Shown: piece after piece, positions 1 to 9,000 of the stretch
How the letters are laid out: each line of letters opens with the position of its first letter
How positions within the stretch are numbered: position 1 is the stretch's first letter
Source: a virus
Reading direction: 5' to 3' (one strand)
Length of the DNA: 26,664 nucleotides
IMG/VR virus record: IMGVR_UViG_3300032217_000408
Span: 1-26,664 of that record
Position numbers and translations under genes: made by a program
The notes under the pieces: generated by a model
Database searches by the model: none
What the model saw: only the letters and a program-made list of their open reading frames with translations
Told to the model about the DNA's origin: nothing

Positions 1-96
1 CCAAAAACCCGAGACCCTAAATTGTTAATTGCCGCTTCAATACGTGAAATTGCAGCAACAAAGGTAGGCAATAAATTAAGGGCAGTATCAACATGA
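1..96 (+). CDS. Partial gene, C-terminal 31 residues; likely head-tail connector or tail-completion protein
   Basis: Frame 1 is open from the window edge to a TGA at 94-96 and encodes a basic C-terminus (begins PKTRDPKLLIAAS, ends GNKLRAVST). The stop overlaps the next gene's ATG as ATGA, a sign of translational coupling. The position just before the tail terminator is where siphoviruses usually carry a head-tail connector or HK97 gp10-like tail-completion gene. That role is inferred from position only, because the remaining 31 residues carry no diagnostic motif. The 5' end lies outside the window. Confidence 0.65.
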   Translation, partial: PKTRDPKLLIAASIREIAATKVGNKLRAVST

Positions 97-530
97 GTAA
101 ACGTACTTCGATATTAAAAGCCTTAACAGAAAAGTTCAAGCTTATTGACGGCAACGCACCTTATAGTGTAAACATTTTTAATAATGCTTATCCCATTATA
201 AAATTCTGGGATGAAGTCAACGACTTTCCTTGCGTATACGGCTCCACAGGTTCAGAAACCCGTGACTATTTACCAGGCAATTTTACTTGGGCATACTTAG
301 GCATAAGTTTAAAAGTATATTGCCGAGGCGAAGAAGCTCAACAACAGCTAGAATTATTACTAGAAGATATAGAAACAGTAATTAATGCTAATCGAGTGTT
401 AGTGTATGATACTGTGAATAACCACGAAACTACTGAAATTTTAGTAGTTTCAATAACAACTGATGAAGGGCTTTTGCGCCCATATGCTGTCGGCGAAATA
501 AACCTTCAGGTCAGATATCAGCTGATGTAA
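93..530 (+). CDS. Tail terminator (tail-completion) protein, 145 aa
   Basis: Small acidic alpha/beta protein with the look of siphovirus tail terminators, which cap the finished tail tube and join it to the head. Visible features are an N-terminal helix (residues 1-20), a middle beta region, a helix of acidic and leucine residues (about 85-102, QQLELLLEDIETVI) and a C-terminal strand motif GEINLQVRYQLM. Length fits the family (about 130-150 residues). The start overlaps the preceding stop as ATGA, and I see no strong ribosome binding site, so coupling is likely. The next gene is the major tail protein, the expected order. The family is called from order, size and the C-terminal pattern, not from a search. 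Confidence 0.72.
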   Translation: MSKRTSILKALTEKFKLIDGNAPYSVNIFNNAYPIIKFWDEVNDFPCVYGSTGSETRDYLPGNFTWAYLGISLKVYCRGEEAQQQLELLLEDIETVINANRVLVYDTVNNHETTEILVVSITTDEGLLRPYAVGEINLQVRYQLM

Positions 531-601
531 CCCGTATCAAGAGTACGACCACAGATAAATATCTAGTCTAGTACTGCGATACTAAACAAAAAGGAAACAA
601 A

Positions 602-2083
602 ATGGCATTAAATTTAGTACGTAATAGTAGAGTATTCTTTACTACAAACGTTAACGCATCAACCGGGGCAGCCCTTACTACCGGTTTTACCGCTGCAAAT
701 ACTCAAGAAATTCAAGTTCTTGATGGATTTACATTCTCACAAAACACAAATGCTGATGTTATCACGATTTCTGAGGCCGGTGTGGCTCCTGTTCGTGGAC
801 AACGTTCGTTTAACACAAGCTTAGCACCAGTTGATTTTTCATTCTCAACTTATGTACGTCCTTACAATGCTTCAACAGCAATTACTGCTGAAGAATCTGT
901 GTTGTGGAATGCAATGTTTGGTGCTGTAGACTACAATGCTAGTACTAGTACACTAACTCTTGCTGGCTCACCTACTTATGCTTATATATTTAATAATGCC
1001 ACTGGTCTTGGCACACTAACAATTACCCTAACTTCTGGTACCCTTGGTACTGGTGCTAGTGTTGGTGATATTGTTACTATTGGCGGATTCACAGCAGCAA
1101 CAGGTGGAGCACTAACTTCGTTTAATGCTCCTGCACAAATTGTAAGTTATAAAGTTGGTGGCAGTTCTGTTACTAGTGGTGCAGTTCCAACAACAGGCTT
1201 AACAGAATTAGTATTAAACTATGTTAATCCTACTATAACAGCTACTACTGGTTTTACAAATACTACTCCAAAAATCTATCGTGGAGCATGGGCACCTATT
1301 GCCGCTACTCAAGCAATCGCTACTGCAGCTGGTTCTAATTTGAATCAATTGTTAAAGTTTGCTATGTTTTTTGCTGTTGACAATGTTGTTTACCAAGTTG
1401 ATAACTGCGCTATGAACCAGGTTATGATTGACTTTGGACTAGATGCTATTGCTACTCTTGCATGGACTGGCCAAGCAACTGCATTAACACAGTCAGCTGT
1501 TGCACTATCAACAATTACTGCTACTGCAGGTACTAGCTATACAGCTAAGAATACTTCAGCACCATTTATTACTAATAAATTGAGTACTGTTGCTTTCCAA
1601 ACACTTAATGCTCTTGGAAGTGCAGCAGCTACTACATACACAATGGCATTAACTGGTGGTTCAATCACAATTAACAACAATATTACTTATATTACTCCAG
1701 CTAACCTTGGTGTTGTTAATGTCCCAGCTGTTTACTACACAGGTACACGTTCTATTACTGGTACTATGAATGCCTACTTAAAAACAGGTAGCGGTGTTGG
1801 CAGCACAGGTCAATTGCTTGCAGATATGTTAGCAGCTAGTTCAAGTTCTGTGGAACCAATGGCATCTGTTTCATTAGCAATCGGCGGATCTAGCAATGGA
1901 AATCGTGTTGTCTTAGATATGCCATCGGTTACGTTTACTGTGCCAACAGTTGATGTTCAAGCAGTTGTTTCAACAGCTATTAACTTCACAGCTGAAGGTT
2001 CTCAACCGTCAACTACTGCAAATGGTAATACATTTGCTCTTGACAAAACCAACGATATCACAGTTCGTTACTACGCAACTTAA
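602..2083 (+). CDS. Major tail (tube) protein, 493 aa
   Basis: Likely subunit of the tail tube. It is rich in Ala, Thr, Ser and Gly, has few charged residues, and sits between the tail terminator and the chaperone pair, as major tail proteins do. The N-terminus (NSRVFFTTN, then VLDGFTFSQN and TYVRPY) and C-terminus (LDMPSVTFTVP, then NFTAEGSQPS, ending TVRYYAT) look like the tube core. At 493 residues it is much larger than lambda gpV (246). Residues of about 118-230 look like an inserted beta domain (GTLGTGASVGDIVTIGGF), possibly a surface decoration on the tube. The gene has a good ribosome binding site (AAGGA, 592-596) and uses somewhat more G and C than the genes downstream. The product name is well supported by context; the insert is inference. 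Confidence 0.85.
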   Translation: MALNLVRNSRVFFTTNVNASTGAALTTGFTAANTQEIQVLDGFTFSQNTNADVITISEAGVAPVRGQRSFNTSLAPVDFSFSTYVRPYNASTAITAEESVLWNAMFGAVDYNASTSTLTLAGSPTYAYIFNNATGLGTLTITLTSGTLGTGASVGDIVTIGGFTAATGGALTSFNAPAQIVSYKVGGSSVTSGAVPTTGLTELVLNYVNPTITATTGFTNTTPKIYRGAWAPIAATQAIATAAGSNLNQLLKFAMFFAVDNVVYQVDNCAMNQVMIDFGLDAIATLAWTGQATALTQSAVALSTITATAGTSYTAKNTSAPFITNKLSTVAFQTLNALGSAAATTYTMALTGGSITINNNITYITPANLGVVNVPAVYYTGTRSITGTMNAYLKTGSGVGSTGQLLADMLAASSSSVEPMASVSLAIGGSSNGNRVVLDMPSVTFTVPTVDVQAVVSTAINFTAEGSQPSTTANGNTFALDKTNDITVRYYAT

Positions 2084-2092
2084 TTGTTTTTT

Positions 2093-2123
2093 GGTAGGGG
2101 GTTGATCTCCCCTACCTCTTTTT
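2093..2123 (+). terminator. Hairpin plus T-rich tract after the major tail protein gene
   Basis: Ten bases after the stop, GGTAGGGG (2093-2100) pairs perfectly with CCCCTACC (2109-2116) around an 8-base loop. A T-rich run interrupted by C follows (TCTTTTTCTC). The stem is strong but the T-tract is imperfect, so this is probably a partial terminator that lowers transcription into the chaperone genes and protects the 3' end of the tail protein message. No convincing new promoter follows, so the downstream pair would depend on readthrough. Confidence 0.75.
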
Positions 2124-2155
2124 CTCGTTTCTTATAATAAAAGGATAATTTTTCC

Positions 2156-2587
2156 ATGGCAACACAAAATGCTGCACTTAGCCTAAAGTCTCTGTTAGTA
2201 CCGTCAAAAACGGTTGAAGTAGACTACCCAGGTTTAAACGGCTTTAAAATTAACGTAGTATTTCTTTCCCGTGAAACCTTAGTGGGTATTCGCAAGAAAG
2301 CTACAAAAACAACTTTTAAAAATCGTCAACCTGTAGAGGAACTTGACGACAAGTTATTTTTACAACTATATGTTAATGCATGTATTAAAGGATGGTCAGG
2401 CTTTAAGCTTTCTTACCTAGAACAGCTGGCTCCAGTAGATTTATCAGGACAAAAACTTGATGATGAACTACCGTACGACCAAGACAACGCATTATTCTTA
2501 ATGCAGTCGTCAGCAAATTTTGATGCTTTTATTTCAGAAACGGTAACTGAGTTATCAAATTTCACGAAGACCAGTACAGAGAGTTAA
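2156..2587 (+). CDS. Tail-assembly chaperone, short form (lambda gpG-like), 143 aa
   Basis: Likely cytoplasmic chaperone that binds the tape measure protein and helps the tail protein polymerise around it; it is absent from the finished tail in known systems. Evidence is the position between the major tail and tape measure genes, the size, and the acidic C-terminal half. A frame with no ribosome binding site of its own overlaps its end. An in-frame slippery heptamer A AAT TTC lies at 2557-2563, eight codons before the TAA. The start is ATG at 2156, preceded by AAAGGA at 2139-2144. A minority of ribosomes slipping -1 would make a 260-residue fusion with the downstream frame, as lambda makes gpGT. 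The protein sequence alone would not identify it; the layout does. Confidence 0.85.
   Translation: MATQNAALSLKSLLVPSKTVEVDYPGLNGFKINVVFLSRETLVGIRKKATKTTFKNRQPVEELDDKLFLQLYVNACIKGWSGFKLSYLEQLAPVDLSGQKLDDELPYDQDNALFLMQSSANFDAFISETVTELSNFTKTSTES
2557..2563 (+). other. Programmed -1 ribosomal frameshift site (A AAT TTC)
   Basis: The heptamer AAATTTC fits the X XXY YYZ rule exactly, in the zero frame set by the upstream gene (codons AAT at 2558 and TTC at 2561). After a -1 slip the tRNAs re-pair on AAA and TTT, and reading continues at CAC (2563). The -1 frame is closed upstream by a TGA at 2548-2550 and is then open to the TGA at 2935-2937. The site therefore falls inside the only short window where a switch is possible. 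I saw no obvious stimulatory stem-loop just downstream. Confidence 0.85.
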
Positions 2588-2937
2588 ATCGTCAACTAGA
2601 ATCCTATTTTAATAATAGCACAGTTAATATGACTCGTGATGCATATTTTGAATTATGCGAAGCACTAGGAAGCGAACCTATTGAAGAAGAAATTCCAGTA
2701 GAGTTTGAAGATTTTTGCTTAGACGTTCAAGAAGCACTAGGAATATACTCAAAGCTACGAGACGAATGGGATTATATGGGCGGTAATTATATAGGCAAAA
2801 CCTATAATGGTTTGCTAGATATATTAGAATTACTAGATGTACCGGTCGAAGATAGAAGAACTCAGTATGAGTTAATAGGTATAATTGATAAGCACAGGTC
2901 AAAAGCCATTGCTGATGCAAAACCTAAAACAAAATGA
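2563..2937 (+). CDS. Tail-assembly chaperone, frameshift extension (lambda gpT-like), 124 aa
   Basis: This frame supplies the C-terminal part of the long chaperone, the part that in lambda contacts the major tail protein. The stretch before its first ATG (2629) reads as real protein (HEDQYRELNRQLESYFNN), continuing directly into MTRDAYFELCEALG. No ribosome binding site precedes the ATG, so entry by -1 slippage at 2557-2563 is the natural reading. The product would be 136 + 124 = 260 residues. The extension is acidic and probably helical (EEEIPVEFEDFCLDVQEALG), then basic at its very end (KHRSKAIADAKPKTK). It ends three bases before a strong terminator. If the frameshift were absent, a separate 102-residue protein from 2629 is the alternative. 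Confidence 0.82.
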   Translation, partial: HEDQYRELNRQLESYFNNSTVNMTRDAYFELCEALGSEPIEEEIPVEFEDFCLDVQEALGIYSKLRDEWDYMGGNYIGKTYNGLLDILELLDVPVEDRRTQYELIGIIDKHRSKAIADAKPKTK

Positions 2938-2940
2938 AGA

Positions 2941-2972
2941 ACCCCAGTAGCTGATGCTACTGGGGTTTTTTT
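2941..2972 (+). terminator. Strong intrinsic terminator after the chaperone genes
   Basis: ACCCCAGTAGC (2941-2951) pairs perfectly with GCTACTGGGGT (2956-2966) over 11 base pairs around a TGAT loop and runs straight into seven Ts (2966-2972). This is a textbook rho-independent terminator. It separates the chaperone genes from the tape measure gene, which has its own promoter 22 bases further on. Confidence 0.95.
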
Positions 2973-2993
2973 ATGGACAAAAAAATTTAACTA

Positions 2994-3022
2994 TTGACAA
3001 CAAAGCCCATAGGTGTTATAAT
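2994..3022 (+). promoter_or_regulatory. Sigma-70 promoter for the tape measure gene (perfect -35, 17-base spacer, extended -10)
   Basis: TTGACA at 2994-2999 and TATAAT at 3017-3022 both match the consensus fully, with 17 bases between. A TG one base before the -10 box (3014-3015) makes it an extended -10. It lies between a strong terminator and the tape measure start and should be read by the unmodified host polymerase. The transcript start is expected near 3028-3030. Confidence 0.93.
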
Positions 3023-3037
3023 GGGGGTTACTAATAA

Positions 3038-3062
3038 TAGCGTTTGAAAATTTTGTGCGCTA
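3038..3062 (+). promoter_or_regulatory. Leader hairpin before the tape measure gene, similar to one at 23110-23132
   Basis: In the roughly 50-base leader, TAGCG (3038-3042) pairs with CGCTA (3058-3062) around a loop containing AAAATTTTGTG. The leader of the operon at 23160 has the same arrangement (TAGGC, AAATTTCGT, GCCTA) with a different but still complementary stem. The ribosome binding site AGGAG (3066-3070) starts four bases after the stem. A role in message stability or translation control is inference. Confidence 0.45.
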
Positions 3063-3075
3063 AGCAGGAGAACAC

Positions 3076-6000
3076 ATGGCAAATAATATCAATATTGCAG
3101 TTAATGTAAGTGACAATGGCACAACAGCACAAGCCACAGCTGAAGCTAAAAAATTAGCACAAGCACTACAAAATGCAGCTACAGCAGCTGCAGGCATACG
3201 TGTGCCGGTAGCTACTGCTGCTGCTCGTCAAGGGGTAGCTGCGTCTCAGCCAAGTATGACGCCTGCACGAGCAGCTGCTGCCGGCCCTAGTGGAACTGCT
3301 AGCGATACTAATTTAGGTCGTGGTGTTGCTGGTGCAACTGGAGCAGCAGGACGAGACTTTGCCGCACAAGCTCAAGGCTTAGGCGGGCTTGTGCACGTCT
3401 ATGCTACTTTTGCGGCTAACTTATATGCTGCAAGTGCTGCTTTTGGCGCGCTAAGCAAGGCAGCTGATACAGCTAATATTATTAAAGGTTTAGAGCAATT
3501 AGGTGCCGCTAGCGGCCGCTCACTAGGAGCACTTGCTAAACAAATGGCTCTCGCGTCTGATGGTGCAATTTCATTACGTCAAGCAATGACATCTACTGCA
3601 CTAGCAACTAGTGGCGGCATGACTAGCGATGCAATTTTACGTATGACTGAAGTAGCTAAGAAAGCCTCATTAGCACTAGGCCGTGATATGGGCGATTCTA
3701 TGGATCGTTTAACAAAAGGTATTATTAAGATTCAGCCTGAATTACTAGATGAACTTGGTATTATGGCTAGAGTTATTCCATCACAGCAAGCATATGCCCG
3801 TACACTAGGAAAAAGTGTTGAAGCATTAAGTGATTTTGAAAAACGTCAAGCGTTTGCTAATGCTGTACTTAAAGAAGGTGAAGATAAGTATAATAATATT
3901 AATATTCAAGCTAATGGCTATACTAAATTAGCTGCTAGTTTAAGTAATCTTGCTACTGAAGGTTTAAATGCAATTAATGTAGTACTATTACCTATTGCAA
4001 AATTACTATCTGAAAGTCCTGTGGGTCTAACATTAGCTGTTGGAACAGTAGCCGGCATACTATTAAAACAAGCTATTCCTGCACTTGGACAATATAGAAA
4101 AGGTCTTGAAGATATTAAAAGAATAAATCTTGAAAAAGCAGCAAATAAAAGTGATATTTTAACTGATACTGGTCAATATGATGCAGCACAAGCAGAAAGA
4201 TCAAAACAAGCATTTTTAGCTAGAAGTAATTATGCAACAAAAAGTGCAACTGAACAAGCTAAATTAATGCTTGAAGGAGAAAGAATACATGCAGCTGTTT
4301 TAGCACGTAACGAGGCTCGTTCAAATAGTTTTCTTGGGCACGAAACACTTAATCAAAAAATTATTAATAAAGCTTATGCAGAAGCAGCTGCATCCAATAT
4401 TAGATCAGATGTTGCTCAAACACAATCAAGATATGGATTAGTTGCTGCTTGGAAAAGATTAAATGAAGAAATTAATGTATCTAAAACTACAGGACAATTA
4501 TTAAAATTAGGTGATGGAGTTGAAGCAGTAGCACCTAAAACTAATATGTTGCAAAACGGTTTTATGAGATTAACAGGTGCTGCATTAATTTTAGGTACTG
4601 CAATAGGTACAATAATTGAAGCATTTTCAGGCTGGATAATAGTTATAACTGCCGTACTTGCTGGTATTCATTTTTTAATAGACTATAATAAAATTGCAGG
4701 AAAAGAAGCCGAAAAATTTAGTAAATCCCTAGATTTATTAAATGATGCTAGTAAAACAGTAGACGATACTTTAGATAATATAAATAGAAAACCATTTCTT
4801 CAACAAATAGGTCGCGAAAGTTTATCTGCAAAAGCCAATGCTTTAGGCGGGCTTAGTGACGCCTTAGTAAAAGTAGGCAAAGATGCTAAAGAACTTGAAA
4901 CAAATATGGGATGGTGGGATAAATTAAGTGATGCTAGAATATGGCATGGAATAGCAAACGCATTTACATTTAAAAGTAATGCTAATTTAGTAGATCAAAG
5001 CAGTTTAGCAAATGATACTTCTAAAGCATTATCACAAAGTATTATAGATGCTGCAAAAATCGTAGAAGGTGGACCAGCAGAAGCACAATTCAAAGCCTCT
5101 ATTAGTAGAGTAATAGGTGTATCGTACGCTAGTATAGCTGATCTTAAACTTAAGCTAGGTTCTGTTGGTGATACCTTACTTGATAAAGAACCTGGTATTA
5201 TAAGCACAATAGAAGATATAAGTAAAACTATTAGAACAGCAGCTGCAGATGGAGAAAGTTTAAAAACAGCATGGGATGCAGCAGCAAAATCTTGGGATTC
5301 TATTGTAGCAAGTCTTAGTACAAAAGATCCACTAGGAAAGTTAGGCGAAGAATCAATGGCTGTTGGTATGCAGATGCAAAAAGCTTTTGGAGATACAAAT
5401 GAAAGATTAGCGGAACTGTCTTCGTTAACTACAAATTTCGAAAAATTGCGTATGTTAAATCCAGATACACAACGTGAATTATTAACATGGGGTTATACAA
5501 TTCAAGCAGCTGGAAAAGAAGTTGAAGTTTTAAATACAAAATTAAAAGAACAAGAAAAAACTGCTGCAGAAGCTGCTAAAGCAGCAAGTGATTTACAAAA
5601 TAAGTATAAGGTAGATAGGCCAGAATCTTCACAAAGACGTAAAGGTCCATATGAAGGTGCAGGTAGGGATGTTGGTGTAGCCCCTCAACTTGCTATAGCT
5701 AATAAACTAGAACAAACTACTGCACAACAAGTAGAAGATACTAAAAAGAAAATACAGCTTTTAAAAGATAGTATGCAAAACGATACTCTGTATTTAAAAG
5801 CACAAAATGACGCATTTACAAAAGGTGCTTTACAGATTGAAAATTCTATTGCAATAGGATTTCAAAAATCTGGAATAGAGGTACAATTAAGAGCTTTGTC
5901 AGGTAATAATACTACTGAAGGTATACGTCAGAGTGCACGATTACAAGAAAGATTAATTGGTATACAAATACAGGGCATAGAAGCTAACAAACAATTAATA

Positions 6001-9000
6001 ATTGCTACTAATAATTTAGCCCGTATTACTGAAGATGTTGCTATTGAAGAAGGGATGAAGAAGGTTAATGCTCCAGGCTTTACAGGAAATAGAGAGAAGG
6101 AAATGGCAATCCTTCAGGAAAGGTCTAAGGCAAATCAACTTTCACAGTGGCTGATGACACGTCCTAGAAAAACAGTAGAAAACCTGGCAATGGATTCAAC
6201 AACTACGCTTAATGGCAAGCCAGCGCAATCATTAAGTAGTGTAGATCCAAAAGTAAAAGCTGCTGCATTAGGCATAGTTGTTGAAAATAAGGGAATAAGA
6301 GCAGGTGAACTTGAACAAGGAGTTTTAGCTAATACTAATATAGCAAATAAATTACAAGAACAAAAAGATTTAGCTGTAGCAATTTCAGAAACACAACGAG
6401 CAGGACTAGAAGCTACTCTTGCAGAAGCTAATGCTAGATTATCAATATTAAGTAGTTTAGAAAAATATTCGCCTATTGTAACCAAAATTACACAACAAAA
6501 TAGAGAAAGCGAAGAGGCTGCTACTCGTCAAACTCAACAACAGTTAACTATGTTAAGTTTGACTAGTAAGTTACGTGCAGAACAGGCAGCACTAGCTTTT
6601 ATGAAAAAGAACCCAAAATTATATGAAGCTGGAACTCAAGAAGCAGCAACAGCACGTATAGGTCAAATTAATGCAGAAATAGCTGCTCAAACTAGAAAAG
6701 ATACAGCAGAAAACTCAACAGCAGCTAGAAAAAATGCAGATCAAAGATACGCAGATGCTAAAAAGAATTTTGACTATGAAAGTAGTGTACGCAAACAACA
6801 ACTTGATTGGGATAACGAAGCTGCTCAAAATATTACTAATATAGCCAGTATTAGACTTGGTATTTTAACAGGCATGAAATCTTTTCAAGAGTCTGATTTA
6901 ATTGATCAACAACGTAGTATTGATATATCAAAAGAACTTAATGACAGTGAGTATAAATTAGCTAATTTAAAAGAAACTTCTCTTACTAAGCAAAATAAGC
7001 TTAAACAAGATATGAAAGAACTTGAAGCTAACATGGGTAGCCAAGATTATACTGAACTAGAACAGGCGTTGCTAAAAGAACAACAAGCATTAAAAAAACA
7101 AGTAATTGATTTAGGAAATTTGCATCGTGCTAAATTGCAACAAATTGAAGATATGTCAGCATATAGTAAAGCACTTGCAAAAAATAATGAAGAAGAACAA
7201 ATAGCTGCAAAAATTAGACAGTCTGCACAAGCTAAAACTAATATTGCTCAAATTAATTTAAATGCTGATATTAATAATAAGTCGTTTTTAGATGAAGAAA
7301 TTATTGCGCGTCAAAAAGTAATAGATTTACAAAAACAACAAGATTCTTATACAGAAACTGGAGATGCTATACGTAAAAAATATAGAGATGAATTAATTGG
7401 TCCTAAGAAAATAGCCGAAGAGGGTACTGGTGCTGATCAAATAAAAGCTAAAGCTAAAGTAAAAGAATTAGAAGACCAGCGAACTAGAGAACTAGATGAT
7501 TTAGCTGGAATAGATATTGCAACCAGAAAACTTATAAACTCTACAGCTGACTATAATGAAAAACTAGCAGAGTTAACCAAAACTCAGGCATTGGCACAAG
7601 GACAACGTGCAGTAGATGCTGCATATTTAGCTAATCAAGAAGCTCTTGGTACAGTTTCTACTGGAACAGCTGCTATTCGTCGCGGTAGTGCGGCTAAAGA
7701 AAATCTTTCTGAGCAATATGCAAAAGATACACTAGCAGTACAGGAAAAACTTGATAAGCTAGAAGACATAGCTTTTGAAAAAAGAACCTTTCAAGAATCT
7801 CAAGATATAAGAGGATATGAAAATAAACTAGCGTTTTATAAAAAACAACTAGGATACCAAACACAAATAATTGATAACGATACAAATACTGGTATACAAT
7901 TAGCAGAAAATGCTAGTATGTTAGAAAAGCAAAATTTACTTATTAGCACAGCGGCAAATCTTACCCAAAACTTAACTACTGTATTTGGTGATCTAGGAGC
8001 TACCATTGGTTCGGTCGGTGAAGCTTTAGCAAAAATGTTAGCTGACGAAGCTACTCAAGCAAAACTAATGGCAGATCTAAGAGATCAAGAAGTTGCTGCA
8101 TCTAAAGAACTAATGAAAACAGATGATGCAGATCAACAGTTAAAATTAGCCAATGAGTTAGCAAGAATACAAGATAGAATAAAAAATGCTGAACAGCAAA
8201 GTGCTGCACAACAACTAGCTAATGGAGCATTATTAGCTGGTCAAGCTAAAAAACTTTTTGAACAAAAAACAGTAGGATATAAAGTACTTGGAGCACTAGA
8301 AAAAGTTGCCTCAACTGCCGCAGCTGCTTCAAATGTTATAGCTTTAGCTACAACTGCTAAAAACATTGCAGCAAGTATTCCTGGTGTATTTGCAAAATTT
8401 ATGGAACAGTTTGGATGGCCAGGTATAGGTATAGCTGCTGGTGCGCTTGCTGCACTTGGTATAGCTGTTTCAGAAGCACCTGGTGGTGGTGGTACAATGG
8501 TTGATATGGCTGGTAAGACCTCTGAAGATCGTCAAAAAACTCAAGGTACTGGCGGAGTATTTGGCGACGAAAAAGCCAAAACAGCAACTATAGTTAACTC
8601 ACTAGAAATGTTAGCTAAAAATTCTATTGAAGGATTAAACTACGATAATGAATTATTAAAAGCTATGAGAAAAGTAGCAGATGCTGTAACAGGTGCTGCA
8701 AAATCTATTTATGCTAATTCAAGCATTAGAACTGGTGGATTTGGTACTGCCTTAAAAGACACTAGTAAAGCTGCTACTTTTGGTTTTTCAGGTTTAGGTA
8801 GTGTAGGTACAGCTGTAGATAAAGTTTTAGGTTCAATATTTGGTGGTGGTACTTCTACTACACAAAAAATCACTTCTGCTGGCTTACAACTTCAGGGTAC
8901 TTTTGATCAGGTAATGAAAGACGTCTCTGGAAGTATTCAACAATTTAAAGATGTATTAACTACATCACATACTGATGGTGGTTGGTTTGGTAATGATTCT

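Noticed and set aside
531-601. Possible extended -10 (TGCGATACT) before the major tail protein gene
   Set aside because: Only 4 of 6 matches in the -10 and no -35 at a proper distance; weak compared with the three clear promoters.
2102-2138. Possible promoter before the chaperone gene (TTGATC and TATAAT at 2133)
   Set aside because: The spacing is 25 bases and no hexamer resembling -35 sits at 16-18 bases, so only a lone -10-like match remains.
2678-2920. 80-residue open frame on the minus strand opposite the chaperone extension
   Set aside because: The plus-strand frame is explained by the frameshift and coding style; the minus frame is Leu/Tyr-rich shadow sequence with no start signals.
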